Shown here piece after piece: positions 8,786 to 18,368 of a DNA stretch of 36,597 nucleotides (positions are counted from its first letter, which is position 1; each line of letters opens with the position of its first letter). Both the position numbers and the translations under genes were made by a program. Below the pieces are notes generated by a model. The model had not been told where the DNA came from. It did not search any database and saw only the letters and a program-made list of their open reading frames with translations. The DNA is from an uncultured Methanobrevibacter sp. (GTDB lineage Archaea > Methanobacteriota > Methanobacteria > Methanobacteriales > Methanobacteriaceae). The stretch is taken from positions 1-36,597 of the forward strand of contig NZ_CAJOKH010000003.1 of NCBI RefSeq assembly GCF_905235195.1, read 5' to 3'.

Positions 8786-9775
8786 TTATTCCATTGGGAA
8801 AACTTCAGGACCATGTTCAGTATATAAGTCATTGAATATCCAATCAACAGACAAGTATCTCTCACCAGTATCAGGTAAAATAGCAACGATAGTTTTACCT
8901 TTATTTTCTTCTAATTTAGCTAAGTGTAATGCTGCAAATGTTGCTGCACCTGAAGAGATACCTGCAAGAATACCTTCTTTTTTAGCGAGATTAAGTAAGG
9001 TTGATGCTGCATCTTCATCTTTTACAGGGAATATTTCATCAACTGCATCACCATGATATGTTTCAGGTATAAATCCAGCACCAATTCCCTGGATTTTATG
9101 AGGACCCGGAGTGCCTTTTCCTAAAACCTGTGAAGTATCAGGTTCAACTGCAACTGCTTTTAAATTAGGATTAACTTCTTTAATACCTTCTGAAATACCA
9201 GTAATAGTTCCACCAGTACCTACACCCGCTACAACAATATCCACTTTACCATCAGTATCTCTTAATATTTCCTGTGCAGTGGTTTTTTTATGGAATTTAG
9301 GATTAGCTTGATTTACAAATTGTCCCGGATTAATTGAATTTGGAATTTCCTCCAGTAATTCATTTGCTTTTTTAATAGCTCCACCCATACCCTCACTACC
9401 AGGAGTTAAAACGATTTTTGCACCGAATATAGCTAGTAATTTTCTCCTTTCTAATGACATTGTATCAGGCATAGTGAAAATTACTTTATAACCTCTTTGT
9501 GCAGCAACAAAACCAAGTCCAATACCCATATTTCCACTTGTAGCTTCAATAATTGTTGAATCTTCATTTAATAGTCCTCTTTCTTCCAAGTCTTCAATTA
9601 ATGCAAGACCCACTCTATCTTTTACACTACTTATAGGATTAAAAGATTCAAGTTTTACAAGAACATCTGCATCTAAATCTCCTGCCAAATTATTTAATCT
9701 TACAAGAGGAGTGTTACCTACTGTTTCTGTTATATTTTCTGCAATACCTCTAGTTATCTCTGGAAGGTTAACCAT
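8786..9775 (-). CDS. cysK: Cysteine synthase (O-acetylserine sulfhydrylase)
   Basis: A 329-aa fold-type II PLP enzyme that forms cysteine from O-acetylserine and sulfide. The PLP lysine is in SSVKDR (near residue 52), the substrate loop is EATSGNMG, the phosphate-binding glycine loop is GVGTGGT, and the C-terminal serine loop is ISSGAA, with the PDTGERYLS end typical of CysK. The start ATG has GGTGAT 3 nt upstream. It is the first gene of the cysteine block. Two palindromic elements and a nested hairpin lie in the 0.5-kb gap upstream. A TATA-like TTTTTATAAA at 9816-9824 on the minus strand gives a short leader; more distant TATA candidates would give a leader of about 300 nt. The bacterial type of CysK and CysE suggests acquisition from bacteria (inference). 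Confidence 0.95.
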   Translation of the reverse strand: MVNLPEITRGIAENITETVGNTPLVRLNNLAGDLDADVLVKLESFNPISSVKDRVGLALIEDLEERGLLNEDSTIIEATSGNMGIGLGFVAAQRGYKVIFTMPDTMSLERRKLLAIFGAKIVLTPGSEGMGGAIKKANELLEEIPNSINPGQFVNQANPKFHKKTTAQEILRDTDGKVDIVVAGVGTGGTITGISEGIKEVNPNLKAVAVEPDTSQVLGKGTPGPHKIQGIGAGFIPETYHGDAVDEIFPVKDEDAASTLLNLAKKEGILAGISSGAATFAALHLAKLEENKGKTIVAILPDTGERYLSVDWIFNDLYTEHGPEVFPME

Positions 9776-9960
9776 ATTATCACCTAATGATTCTTTTATT
9801 ATACTCGTTGTTTTTTTATAAAAATAATTCTAAATGTAAAAAATATTTCCTTAATTTCTATTTATTATTTAATTAAATTTTTTTATAAATTATTTATTCA
9901 ATATTTTTTACAATTTCAAATTTTAATAATATAAAAATTTCAATTAAATCAAATTAAATT

Positions 9961-10075
9961 TAAAGCATTAATTAAATTATTTAGTAAAAAAACCCATAAA
10001 TATATTATAGGTTTTAAAACAATTAATTCAAATAATGCTTTAAATATTTTTACAATTTATTTATCCAAAAATTCA
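9961..10075 (-). ncRNA. Candidate small RNA or structured leader upstream of cysK
   Basis: A 10-bp perfect inverted repeat, TAAAGCATTA (9961-9970) and TAATGCTTTA (10033-10042), encloses a second hairpin: AAAACC (9989-9994) with GGTTTT (10010-10015), extended after one mismatch by ATAA/TTAT. On the minus strand the inner hairpin runs into seven T (9986-9992), as at a terminator. A TATA-like TTTAAATATT at 10100-10109, next to the palindrome at 10111, would start transcription near 10075. This could be a small RNA of about 85-115 nt or the structured 5' leader of cysK. No known RNA family was recognised. Confidence 0.3.
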
Positions 10076-10110
10076 CTATTAAAATTTTCGTTATATAATT
10101 AATATTTAAA

Positions 10111-10126
10111 TATAACAATTGTTATA
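10111..10126. promoter_or_regulatory. Perfect palindrome upstream of cysK (operator-like)
   Basis: TATAACAATTGTTATA is a perfect 16-bp palindrome. The same arms recur at 10177-10192 and, with one change, at 7525-7540 before the HTH regulator. Palindromes of this length occur by chance in such AT-rich DNA, but the repetition of the same arms in the cysteine block is unlikely to be chance. Confidence 0.5.
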
Positions 10127-10176
10127 AAATCTCTAAAACTTATATTAGCTTATGAAAAATATTAAATAAAAAATTA

Positions 10177-10192
10177 TATAACTATTGTTATA
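10177..10192. promoter_or_regulatory. Second operator-like element upstream of cysK
   Basis: TATAACTATTGTTATA, the same arms as 10111-10126 with one central change; with flanks 10176 and 10193 the arms extend to 7 bp each. Centre-to-centre distance to the first copy is 66 bp, about six helical turns, which would suit cooperative binding on one DNA face. Confidence 0.45.
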
Positions 10193-10281
10193 TTAGTTTT
10201 CCTTCCTTATAAACTTTTTGATAAAAATTTTAAAAAATTCTAAAAAAAGTATAATGAAAAATAAGAATAATAAAAAATAAA

Positions 10282-10932
10282 TTAATCTTTATTTTTTTCA
10301 TCACTTAAGGGATCATAATCACAATAGTCTGAAATTGGACAAACTTCACATTGGGGTGAAATAGGCCTACAAATTGTTTGACCAAATTGAACCATTAAAT
10401 CATTTAATTCTATCCACAAATCTTTAGGAACAAATTCCATAAGAGCCATTTCAGTAGCTTCAGGTTTATTTGTAGAAACAAGACCCCATCTATTGGAAAT
10501 CCTATGAACATGAGTATCAACAGGAATAGCTGGCTCATTAAATGCAAAAACTAAAACACAATTAGCAGTTTTTCTACCAACACCTGGAAGTTCAACTAAT
10601 TCTTCAATATTATTTGGAACAATTCCGCCATATTGGTCTATTAATAATTTTGAAACTTCCTTAATACGGCTTGCTTTAACCCTATAAAAACCTGCAGGCT
10701 TGATAAGCTTTTCAACATCTTCTATCGGTGCATCACAAACTGCATAAATATCAGGATAAACATTAAATAAATTATCAGTAGCTTGGTCTGTATTCTCATC
10801 TCTAGTTCTTTGAGATAAAATAGTTCTAATTAAAACTTCATAAGGATCTCTTTCACGTAAAACCCGTATAGTATAATTTCTCTTTAATATTTCCATGATT
10901 TTTTCTATTTTTATAACCCTATCATCACACAT
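10282..10932 (-). CDS. nth: Endonuclease III (DNA glycosylase/AP lyase)
   Basis: A 216-aa base-excision repair enzyme that removes oxidised pyrimidines. The helix-hairpin-helix [10 protein letters not shown] holds the catalytic lysine, the Asp is in VDTHVHR, and the C-terminal [4Fe-4S] ligands show the exact family spacing C-x6-C-x2-C-x5-C ([17 protein letters not shown]). Length is normal. The start has GAGG 6 nt before the ATG. It is separated from aroA by about 160 nt of non-coding DNA and has no obvious link to the cysteine genes downstream. Confidence 0.94.
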   Translation of the reverse strand: MCDDRVIKIEKIMEILKRNYTIRVLRERDPYEVLIRTILSQRTRDENTDQATDNLFNVYPDIYAVCDAPIEDVEKLIKPAGFYRVKASRIKEVSKLLIDQYGGIVPNNIEELVELPGVGRKTANCVLVFAFNEPAIPVDTHVHRISNRWGLVSTNKPEATEMALMEFVPKDLWIELNDLMVQFGQTICRPISPQCEVCPISDYCDYDPLSDEKNKD

Positions 10933-11092
10933 AAAATTCCTCTAATATTCTAATAAACTTAATACTTAATAAAGATATGATAAATAATATATATGCTAAT
11001 AAGCTTAATTATGTTTAATAGACTTATTAACTAATAATTCTAATTATACTCTAAGCTAATTTATAATTATTTATATTAACATAACTTATTAA

Positions 11093-12421
11093 TTAATCAT
11101 AACTTAAGTCTAAATCAACACCGATTTGAGACATTAATTCTATAAAGTTAGGAAAAGAGACATTAAATACATCCCCATCTTCAACAGTAATATTATAACC
11201 TTTAAGATTAAGTAAACTAAATGCCATAGCCAATCTATGGTCTTTATGTGAAGAAACTAAAAAATTCTCCTTAGTATCTAATGTTTTTCCATAAATAATT
11301 ATCTCATCTTCAAACTCCTCAAGTTTACATCCACATTTTCTAAGTTCTTCACATGTAGTTGCAATTCTATCTGTTTCTTTAAATCTTGTATGTCCTATAC
11401 CAGTTATTTTAGTTGTACCTTCTGCAAGTGAAGCTAAAATAGCTACAGTAATCAATAAATCAGGAGCATCTGATAAATCTACTTCAGGAATTGCTTTTAA
11501 ATTACCATCAGATTTAATAATAATATAAGTATCTTCACGGATAATCGTTGGACCCATTTTTTCAATAATATCCAATATTATTTTATCTCCTTGTTTAGAA
11601 TCTTTAAATAAATTTAATATTCTAAGTTCCCCCCCAAAAATTCCACAAGCAGCAAGTAAATAAGAACTAGAAGAATAATCACCCTCAACAATATATTCAC
11701 AAGCAGTATATTCTTGAGGTGAAATATTAAAGCTAGTAATATTATTTTCTAAATTAATGTCTTTAACATTTACAGAAAATTTTTCCATAACATCGATCGT
11801 CATATCAACATAAGGCCTAGATACAAATTCAGGTAAAACTTCAAGTTTTACACCTTCTTTAGTAAGTGGTGCTGAAATTAAAATAGAGGATATAAATTGT
11901 GATGAAACATTTCCAGAAATTTGTGATTGTCCTCCAATAAAACCAGGATAAACTGTAATAGGTGCATTGCCCCCTGTTGATTCTATTTTAACGCCAAGTT
12001 GACTTAATGCATCTAAAAGATCATCCATTGGTCTTGTTTGAAGTGATGCATCACCAGTGAAAATTACTTTTTTATCTCCTAATGCTGCAATAGAGGTTAA
12101 AAGTCTTAAAGAAGTCCCGGAGTTTGCTAAATTAATTACTGGTTCTCTTTTAACACCTGAAATTAAAGGTTCAAAATTAGGTTTGACTTTACCTGCAAGT
12201 CCTTCAATTTCAAGATAATCTCCAAAATTAGTAATATTTGCTCCTAAATCATTACATGCAGATAAAGTAGCTAGTGTATCTTCTGACAATAATGGATTAA
12301 AAATTAAACTTCTACCTTTTGCAAGTGAAGCTAAAATAATTGCTCTGTGAGTATAACTTTTAGAAGAAGGTGCTTTAACTTCACCACCTAATTCTAAACA
12401 ACCCTTAAATTTTAATTTCAT
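11093..12421 (-). CDS. aroA: EPSP synthase (3-phosphoshikimate 1-carboxyvinyltransferase)
   Basis: About 442 aa; joins shikimate-3-phosphate and phosphoenolpyruvate in the shikimate pathway. Landmarks are APSSKSYTHRAIILA near the N-terminus (substrate lysine and arginine), NLANSGTSLRLLTS (the family's N-S-G-T loop), GDASLQTRPMDDLLDAL, and later DLSDAPDLLIT, TRFKETDRI and SSHKDHRLAMAF. The frame also allows an ATG at 12430; neither start has a strong ribosome binding site, but a TGATT precedes the ATG at 12421, which I chose with low certainty. It starts 28-37 nt after the valS stop, so valS-aroA are probably one transcript. Confidence 0.94.
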   Translation of the reverse strand: MKLKFKGCLELGGEVKAPSSKSYTHRAIILASLAKGRSLIFNPLLSEDTLATLSACNDLGANITNFGDYLEIEGLAGKVKPNFEPLISGVKREPVINLANSGTSLRLLTSIAALGDKKVIFTGDASLQTRPMDDLLDALSQLGVKIESTGGNAPITVYPGFIGGQSQISGNVSSQFISSILISAPLTKEGVKLEVLPEFVSRPYVDMTIDVMEKFSVNVKDINLENNITSFNISPQEYTACEYIVEGDYSSSSYLLAACGIFGGELRILNLFKDSKQGDKIILDIIEKMGPTIIREDTYIIIKSDGNLKAIPEVDLSDAPDLLITVAILASLAEGTTKITGIGHTRFKETDRIATTCEELRKCGCKLEEFEDEIIIYGKTLDTKENFLVSSHKDHRLAMAFSLLNLKGYNITVEDGDVFNVSFPNFIELMSQIGVDLDLSYD

Positions 12422-12458
12422 AATAATCATTTCATAATAGTTTTAATAAATATAATAA

Positions 12459-15188
12459 TTAACGAATTACTTCTAAAATAATATCTAATTTTTCAGATTG
12501 GAAAATATCAACTTTTTCTCCAGTTGAGCCAAGAACTTCAGTTTTAAGATTTAAATAATCAGGACCTACTTCCAACTCATCAATGGTTAGTTTACCTGAT
12601 TGGTCAAGTTCTTTTGCAATTTCCTCTGGAGAGTGAGATTTAATATATCCAATAACCTTACCAGCATCTTTTCTAAATTCTGGGCCAATTTTACTCATAT
12701 CTGGTTCGACTTCAATTACCTTTTCATGAACATCAGGTTTACCAGTTTGAATGTTAAGCTCTGTGATTTTTAAGGTTCCTTTAATATCCTCGGAGTATAA
12801 ATTAAAAATGTCCTTCAAATCTTCATTGGTATAAACATTTACCACATTAATAGGAACATTTAAGGGTATTTTATTTGAAGATTTGAATCTTCTAACCTCA
12901 TCAATTAATTCAATAGATAAATCACCATTAACCCTTAAGAAATCATCATCAAATGTTTCTATTATATCCGGCCATTGTTGAATATGTATACTTTCGCTAC
13001 TGAAGTGTTGATATACTTCTTCTGTAAAGAAAGGAGTAATTGGAGAAAGTAGTTTCAAAGTGTTTTCAACAATGAATTTTAAGGTGAATTTTCCAGCAAT
13101 TCTTGACTCCTCACTTACATCATCACCATATAACCTATATTTTACAGCTTCAATATATTCATCACAGAAATCATGCCATACAAATTGTTCAATACTGGTT
13201 ATAGTCTTTGCATATTCAAAATCACTGAAAGCTTGATCTGTAATTCTATTTAATAAATTAAATTTAGCTATAATCCATTTATCCATAGGGTTTAAATATT
13301 TTTCAATTTTACATGAATTTGATAAGTCATCACTAGAGAATATGTGCATACTAATAAATCTAAATGCATTCCAGAATTTTCTAAGGAATTTATATCCATG
13401 TTTAATATCCTTCCATGCAAATGCAACATCAGAGCCTGGAAGACTGTTTGCAGCCCATGCCCTTAAAGGGTCAGCACCATATTCATCTATAACCTCTTCA
13501 GGCCCAATAACATTTCCCCGGGATTTACTCATTTTATATCCATCTTCACCAAATACCATACCATTAATAATAATATCATTCCATGGTTTTTCACCAGTTA
13601 ATGCTAAACATCTAAGCATTGTATAAAATGTCCATGTACGAATAATATCATGTCCTTGAGGACGAATGGTAGAAGGGAAATCCTTTACATAAGAAGGATC
13701 TGGCCAATTAGCAACAGAAAGTGGAGAAATTGAACTGTCCATCCAAGTATCTAAAACATCAGTCTCAGCAATGAATTCTTGACAGCCACATTCACATGGT
13801 TGTTTTGGCATATCTTCAGTTGGATCTATTGGTAAATCTTCTTCATTTGGTAATATTACTTTACCACATTCTTTACAATACCATACAGGTATTGGAGTTG
13901 CAAATAACCTTTGCCTAGAAATACACCAATCCCATTCCATAGAATCTGCCCAATTTAAAAGTCTTGATTCCATATGGTCTGGTATCCATCTAATCTCACT
14001 AGAAGATTTTTTGACATCATCTATTAATTTTCTAACTGCAATAAACCATTGTTTTTTAACTAAAATTTCAATTGGTGTTTTACATCTCCAACATTGACCT
14101 ACATTTTGATCAAGATCTTCTTGTTTAATAAGATATCCTTCTTCTTTTAAATCATTAATAGATGCTATTTTAGCATCTTTTAAGCTCATACCTTCAAACC
14201 TACCTGCAGCAGATGTCATAATTCCTTGTTCTGTAATAGCTTCAATAATATCCAAATCATATTTATTTACCCATGATACATCAGTTTTATCCCCAAAGGT
14301 ACAAATCATTACAGCCCCAGTACCAAATTCTGGATCTACTTCTTCATCAGCGATAATTTTAACTTTTTGTGAAGTTAAAGGTACTTCTACATAATTTCCT
14401 AAAAGATGATTATATCTTTCATCTTCTGGATGAATAACAACTGCAACACATGCTGACATAAGTTCCGGTCTTGAAGTTGCAATTAAAATCCCCTTCTCTT
14501 TAGGATCAACCTTGTTTGAATCAGATTTAATATAAGAGTTATCTTCAGGAATATTACTAACATCAGACAAATCTGCAGGTGGGAAATTAACATAATTTAA
14601 TTGAGATTTATTATCAGAATATTCGACTTCTGCAAATGCAATAGCTGTCTCACATCTAGGACACCAATATACAGGGTGGATACCTCTATAAATTAAGCCC
14701 TGATCATACATCTTTAAAAAAGACAATTGAGTTCTTTTTCTATATTCTGGAGTCATTGTAATAAATTCCCGACTCCAATCCTGTGAAAATCCCACTGATT
14801 GCATCTGACGACGCATAAGCGCAATATTTTCTGTGGTTAATTCTACACACATTTTTCTAAATTCTGATCTTGAAACATCATTTTTCTTAATATTATGAGT
14901 TTCTTCAACTTTCACTTCAGTAGGAAGACCATGACAATCCCAACCTTGAGGGAATAATACATCATAACCTTTTAAACGCCTATATCTTGCATCCATATCC
15001 ATGTAAACCCAATTTAATACATGGCCCAAATGTAATTTTCCAGTTGGATAAGGTGGTGGAGTATCAATAATATATCTTGGTCTTGTTCCATCACCAAGAT
15101 ATTTAAAAATTTCATCATCTTGCCATTTTTCTTGCCATATTTTTTCCTTATTATGGTCATAATCCTTTTCTATATTTTTAGCAGACAT
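12459..15188 (-). CDS. valS: Valyl-tRNA synthetase
   Basis: A 909-aa class I synthetase for valine. The HIGH motif is HLGH in [13 protein letters not shown], and KMSKS is in [14 protein letters not shown]. The inserted editing domain lies between, with the ATSRPE and [15 protein letters not shown] stretches. Cys pairs CPRC, CWRC, CKEC and CECGC suggest structural zinc sites. The C-terminal anticodon-binding part is of the archaeal type, without the long bacterial coiled-coil arm. The start has GGGA 4 nt before ATG. It is probably the first gene of a transcript that continues into aroA, and faces away from the membrane-protein gene at 15478 across a 289-nt A/T-rich gap. Confidence 0.96.
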   Translation of the reverse strand: MSAKNIEKDYDHNKEKIWQEKWQDDEIFKYLGDGTRPRYIIDTPPPYPTGKLHLGHVLNWVYMDMDARYRRLKGYDVLFPQGWDCHGLPTEVKVEETHNIKKNDVSRSEFRKMCVELTTENIALMRRQMQSVGFSQDWSREFITMTPEYRKRTQLSFLKMYDQGLIYRGIHPVYWCPRCETAIAFAEVEYSDNKSQLNYVNFPPADLSDVSNIPEDNSYIKSDSNKVDPKEKGILIATSRPELMSACVAVVIHPEDERYNHLLGNYVEVPLTSQKVKIIADEEVDPEFGTGAVMICTFGDKTDVSWVNKYDLDIIEAITEQGIMTSAAGRFEGMSLKDAKIASINDLKEEGYLIKQEDLDQNVGQCWRCKTPIEILVKKQWFIAVRKLIDDVKKSSSEIRWIPDHMESRLLNWADSMEWDWCISRQRLFATPIPVWYCKECGKVILPNEEDLPIDPTEDMPKQPCECGCQEFIAETDVLDTWMDSSISPLSVANWPDPSYVKDFPSTIRPQGHDIIRTWTFYTMLRCLALTGEKPWNDIIINGMVFGEDGYKMSKSRGNVIGPEEVIDEYGADPLRAWAANSLPGSDVAFAWKDIKHGYKFLRKFWNAFRFISMHIFSSDDLSNSCKIEKYLNPMDKWIIAKFNLLNRITDQAFSDFEYAKTITSIEQFVWHDFCDEYIEAVKYRLYGDDVSEESRIAGKFTLKFIVENTLKLLSPITPFFTEEVYQHFSSESIHIQQWPDIIETFDDDFLRVNGDLSIELIDEVRRFKSSNKIPLNVPINVVNVYTNEDLKDIFNLYSEDIKGTLKITELNIQTGKPDVHEKVIEVEPDMSKIGPEFRKDAGKVIGYIKSHSPEEIAKELDQSGKLTIDELEVGPDYLNLKTEVLGSTGEKVDIFQSEKLDIILEVIR

Positions 15189-15477
15189 AATTTCCCTATA
15201 AAAAAGTTTTTAAAGTATTAATAAAAAATTATAAGCTTTTAAATAATATTTATAAAAAATTAAAATAAATCTTTACAACACTATTTAATATAAATTTAAT
15301 AATAAATAAATATTTATTAATATAATTAATAAAATAAATAGATAATGATATTCTATTAAATATTAAAATTAATATTATCTTGAAAACAATTGAAATTTAA
15401 ATAAAAATTATTAAAATTAAAAGTATGTAAATGAAATTAAGTTAAAATATTTTTTAAAATCTTGTGGAGAAATAAAA

Positions 15478-15834
15478 ATGGAACATTTATGGTTTTATAT
15501 TGCGATTGCATTAGCTGTAAGTGATTTAATACATGGCCGATTAGTTTGGGATGTATTTAGTAATTTCTATATCGTATTTGGAGGTATGCTAAATACTACA
15601 ACAAAAGACAATAAGTTGGCATGGTTATTTCATGAACTTTTAGAAGCACTATTCCATTTTATTCTAATTTCAATTATTTTCTTAAATATTGAAATAGGAG
15701 TAATAGCTGCATTAATACATTTATCTATCGATATATGCCATACATTATTTATACAAGATATGTCTGCAATACAACATAGAACATTACATTTTATTATTGA
15801 ATCGGCAATATTTATTATAATATTCGGATTTTAA
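15478..15834 (+). CDS. Small histidine-rich membrane protein, unknown function
   Basis: An 118-aa hydrophobic protein with about four membrane segments (roughly residues 5-20, 55-72, 75-95 and 103-118). Several histidines and acids lie within or next to the segments: the DLIHGR, FHELLEALFHF, IHLSIDICHT, and QHRTLHFIIE motifs. This repeated H-x(3-8)-E/D-H pattern suggests a metal or proton site inside the membrane, but I do not recognise the family. The start ATG is preceded by GTGGAG with a 7-nt gap, so the gene is well supported. It lies 86 nt upstream of pheT on the same strand; whether they share a transcript is open. Confidence 0.75.
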   Translation: MEHLWFYIAIALAVSDLIHGRLVWDVFSNFYIVFGGMLNTTTKDNKLAWLFHELLEALFHFILISIIFLNIEIGVIAALIHLSIDICHTLFIQDMSAIQHRTLHFIIESAIFIIIFGF

Positions 15835-15920
15835 AAAATCAAAAAATTAGTTACTAAAACAAATAGCTACTAAAAATTATTATATCATTTATAAAAAAAA
15901 TAATTAAGGGAGAACAACTC

Positions 15921-17579
15921 ATGCCGGTAATTACATTTGAATATGATGATTTAAAAGATTTAGGAATAAATATTGAAAAAGAAAAGCTTATTAATACATT
16001 ACCCATGATTGGGAGTGACATAGAGGATTATAATGATAAAGAAATAAAAGTAGAGTTCTTCCCAAACCGTCCAGATAATTTATCTGTTGAAGGGGTTGCA
16101 AGATCCCTTAAAGGATTTTTATCACAGGAAACAGGCCTTCCCCAATACAATGTAGAATCTTCAGGTGAAAAGGTTTACATTTCAAAAGAAGTGGAAAAAA
16201 TTAGGCCATATATTGCTTTTGCAAAAATCGAAAATGTAGATTTTAGTGGAAATAAGATCAAATATATTATGGATTTTCAAGAAAATCTTCATTGGGTAAT
16301 TGGAAGAGACCGAAAAAAAGTAGCTATAGGCGTACATAATGCAGATGTGATAAGTGGAGATTATAAATATATAGCGACCGAAAAAGATGAAAACCCCTTT
16401 ATCCCTCTTGAAATGGATAGAAAACTTAAACCTGGCGAAATATTTACAGAACATGAAACAGGAAAAAAATATGCACATCTTCTTGAAGACTTTGACAAAT
16501 ACCCCTTAATTTTAGATAGTGAAGATAGAATCTTATCAATGCCCCCAATTATTAATGGAGAATTAACCAAACTTACTGAAGATACTCACACCATTATTGT
16601 TGATGTGACAGGTACTGATAAAAAAGCTGTAGAAGACAGTTTAAACATTTTAGTATCATCATTTGCAGAAGTTGGTGGACAAATTAAAAGTATGGAAATG
16701 GTTTATGAAGATCAAAGCTTTACAACCCCTAATTTAAGTCCAAAAGAAAAATTAGTAAATGTTGATTTATGTAATGAACTTATTGGTGGAACTTCACTTA
16801 ATAGTGAAGATGTTAAATTATTACTTGAAAAAGCAAGATTTGATGCTGAAATCATAAGTCCTAATGAGTTAAAAGTTAAAATTCCTCCATTTAGATGTGA
16901 TATTTTACACGAAGTAGACATTGTTGAAAATGTTGCAATACAATACTGTATTAATAAAATTCCAAGTAAACTTCCAGAAATCAGTACTGTTGCATACGAA
17001 CATGACTGGTTTAAAGGAGAAAAAACCATTCGTGAACTTATGGTAGGTTTAGGATTTAATGAAGTAATGAGTTTAATGTTAACTTCAGAAGAATCACATT
17101 ATAAAAAGATGTTACAGAAAGAAACAGAACATGTTCAAGTATCAAAACCTATTAGTGTTGAAGGAACTATGATTAGAACCAGTTTACTAAATAATTTACT
17201 AGAATTTTTAGATGATAATAAAGCAGAAGATTTGCCTCAAAAAATATTTGAAATTGGTGATGTTCTATACATAGATGAAAGTACTCAATTTAATGTAAGG
17301 ACTGGTAAAAAACTTGCAGGAGCAGTATGTCATTCAAATGCAAACTTTACTGAAATGAAATCTATTGTATCTAATGTACTCTCTAATTTAGGTTATACTA
17401 TGGAAGTTTTTGATTCTGACAATCCTAGTTTTATTCAAGGTAGAGTTGCAAACATTAAAGGAAATTCTAAAAATGGAAATATTGAAGGATTCTTTGGTGA
17501 AGTTTCACCAGAAGTAATTACTAATTTTGATATAGAATATCCTATTATAATGTTTGAAATTGAATTTTTAAGAGATTAA
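15921..17579 (+). CDS. pheT: Phenylalanyl-tRNA synthetase beta subunit
   Basis: A 552-aa archaeal-type PheRS beta chain, the partner of the catalytic alpha chain (pheS, not in this window). The N-terminus MPVITFEYDDLKDLGI and FFPNRPDNLSVEGVARSLKG are typical; the central B3/B4 editing-related domain contains GVHNADVISG and DTHTIIVDVT, followed by the B5 domain (VKIPPFRCDILHEVDIVENVAI) and a catalytic-like core ending in GFFGEVSPEVI. Length is normal for archaea. The start has GGGAG 7 nt upstream. A hairpin overlaps the stop codon. Confidence 0.95.
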   Translation: MPVITFEYDDLKDLGINIEKEKLINTLPMIGSDIEDYNDKEIKVEFFPNRPDNLSVEGVARSLKGFLSQETGLPQYNVESSGEKVYISKEVEKIRPYIAFAKIENVDFSGNKIKYIMDFQENLHWVIGRDRKKVAIGVHNADVISGDYKYIATEKDENPFIPLEMDRKLKPGEIFTEHETGKKYAHLLEDFDKYPLILDSEDRILSMPPIINGELTKLTEDTHTIIVDVTGTDKKAVEDSLNILVSSFAEVGGQIKSMEMVYEDQSFTTPNLSPKEKLVNVDLCNELIGGTSLNSEDVKLLLEKARFDAEIISPNELKVKIPPFRCDILHEVDIVENVAIQYCINKIPSKLPEISTVAYEHDWFKGEKTIRELMVGLGFNEVMSLMLTSEESHYKKMLQKETEHVQVSKPISVEGTMIRTSLLNNLLEFLDDNKAEDLPQKIFEIGDVLYIDESTQFNVRTGKKLAGAVCHSNANFTEMKSIVSNVLSNLGYTMEVFDSDNPSFIQGRVANIKGNSKNGNIEGFFGEVSPEVITNFDIEYPIIMFEIEFLRD

Positions 17580-17603
17580 GTCTCTTAAAAACTTTTTTTA
17601 TTT
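17570..17603 (+). terminator. Hairpin and T-run after pheT
   Basis: AAGAGA (17570-17575) pairs perfectly with TCTCTT (17581-17586) around a 5-nt loop; the pheT stop codon lies in the stem-loop. An A-run and then a T-rich stretch follow, as expected of a terminator. Confidence 0.5.
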
Positions 17604-17822
17604 GTTGACTATTGGTTTTATTCCGTTTTTATAATTTCTGTAAAATCTAGAAAATTAATAGTTTTGTTAAATACTAGATGAATGAGGGCAATCTATTATC
17701 AATGCGTATAATTCTAAACTAATTAGTTGTAACTATTTCTGAGCTTAGAAAAGAATATACATTTAATGTGTTGGATTTAAATAAGTAATCCTTGGTTACT
17801 TAAATAATTTAATGTGAAATTA

Positions 17823-18251
17823 ATGATTGTTCGTAAATTAAACTTTTTAATGCCTCCAGATGGTTATAAAAAAGTTGAAGCAAATATAATAGAAGAAGAT
17901 AAAGTATGTGCTATTTATATAAAAAATAAGGGATATTGTTTTTATATAAACGACGAAGAAGATGATATGTTTTTAATCAATACTAATTTGGCTCCTGATG
18001 AATTTAAATTAGATCAAAATGCCCAAGAAAAAGAAGATTTTATAAACCTTGTCAAAATTTTATTAGACCAAATATATGAAGGTGTAGATATTCCAGAATA
18101 TGAAAAACAACATCATAAATTCGTATTTCTAAAAATTATGGATTTATTTAATACAGATGCTATAGAAATAATTGATAATGATTCTGATTTGTATAAAAAA
18201 GTCGAATTAGGATTTATTAAATTGGATATAGATTTGTTAAACATAAAATAA
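17823..18251 (+). CDS. Hypothetical acidic protein
   Basis: A 142-aa soluble, acidic protein with no signal peptide, membrane segment or motif I recognise. Residues about 30-60 look like alternating beta strands (AIYIKNKGYCFYIN), the rest helical. The frame allows a GTG at 17814, but that triplet forms GTGA 5 nt before the ATG at 17823, so I prefer the ATG. A small hairpin (AAGTAA...TTACTT, 17783-17801) lies just upstream. It stands at the left edge of a zone of broken zinc-ribbon genes; the style is that of small accessory proteins such as immunity proteins, but this is a guess. Confidence 0.5.
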   Translation: MIVRKLNFLMPPDGYKKVEANIIEEDKVCAIYIKNKGYCFYINDEEDDMFLINTNLAPDEFKLDQNAQEKEDFINLVKILLDQIYEGVDIPEYEKQHHKFVFLKIMDLFNTDAIEIIDNDSDLYKKVELGFIKLDIDLLNIK

Positions 18252-18368
18252 AGACAAACTTACTATTAATAGGAATACTACTAAAATTTCCAATAATATT
18301 TCTGAAAATGAGATTAAATCTTCTATTATAAGTTTTAAAGATAAATTTTTATAAAATAGGTGATTAAT

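Larger units (their letters stand above)
9776..10281. other. Regulatory gap upstream of cysK
   Basis: A 506-nt gap between nth (3' end) and cysK (5' end). It contains the two palindromes, the nested inverted repeats at 9961-10042, and several minus-strand TATA candidates (about 9816-9824, 9925-9935 and 10100-10109). No convincing coding frame is present. Confidence 0.5.

Noticed and set aside
17783-17801. Hairpin AAGTAA...TTACTT as a riboswitch
   Set aside because: Only a small stem with a bulge; no known aptamer features, so mentioned only with the adjacent gene.
18247-18354. Open stretch of 35 codons after the 142-aa gene, ending at TAA 18352
   Set aside because: It has no start codon with a ribosome binding site and is low in complexity (many Asn, Ser, Lys, Ile). 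It may be a relic, but I cannot support it as a gene.
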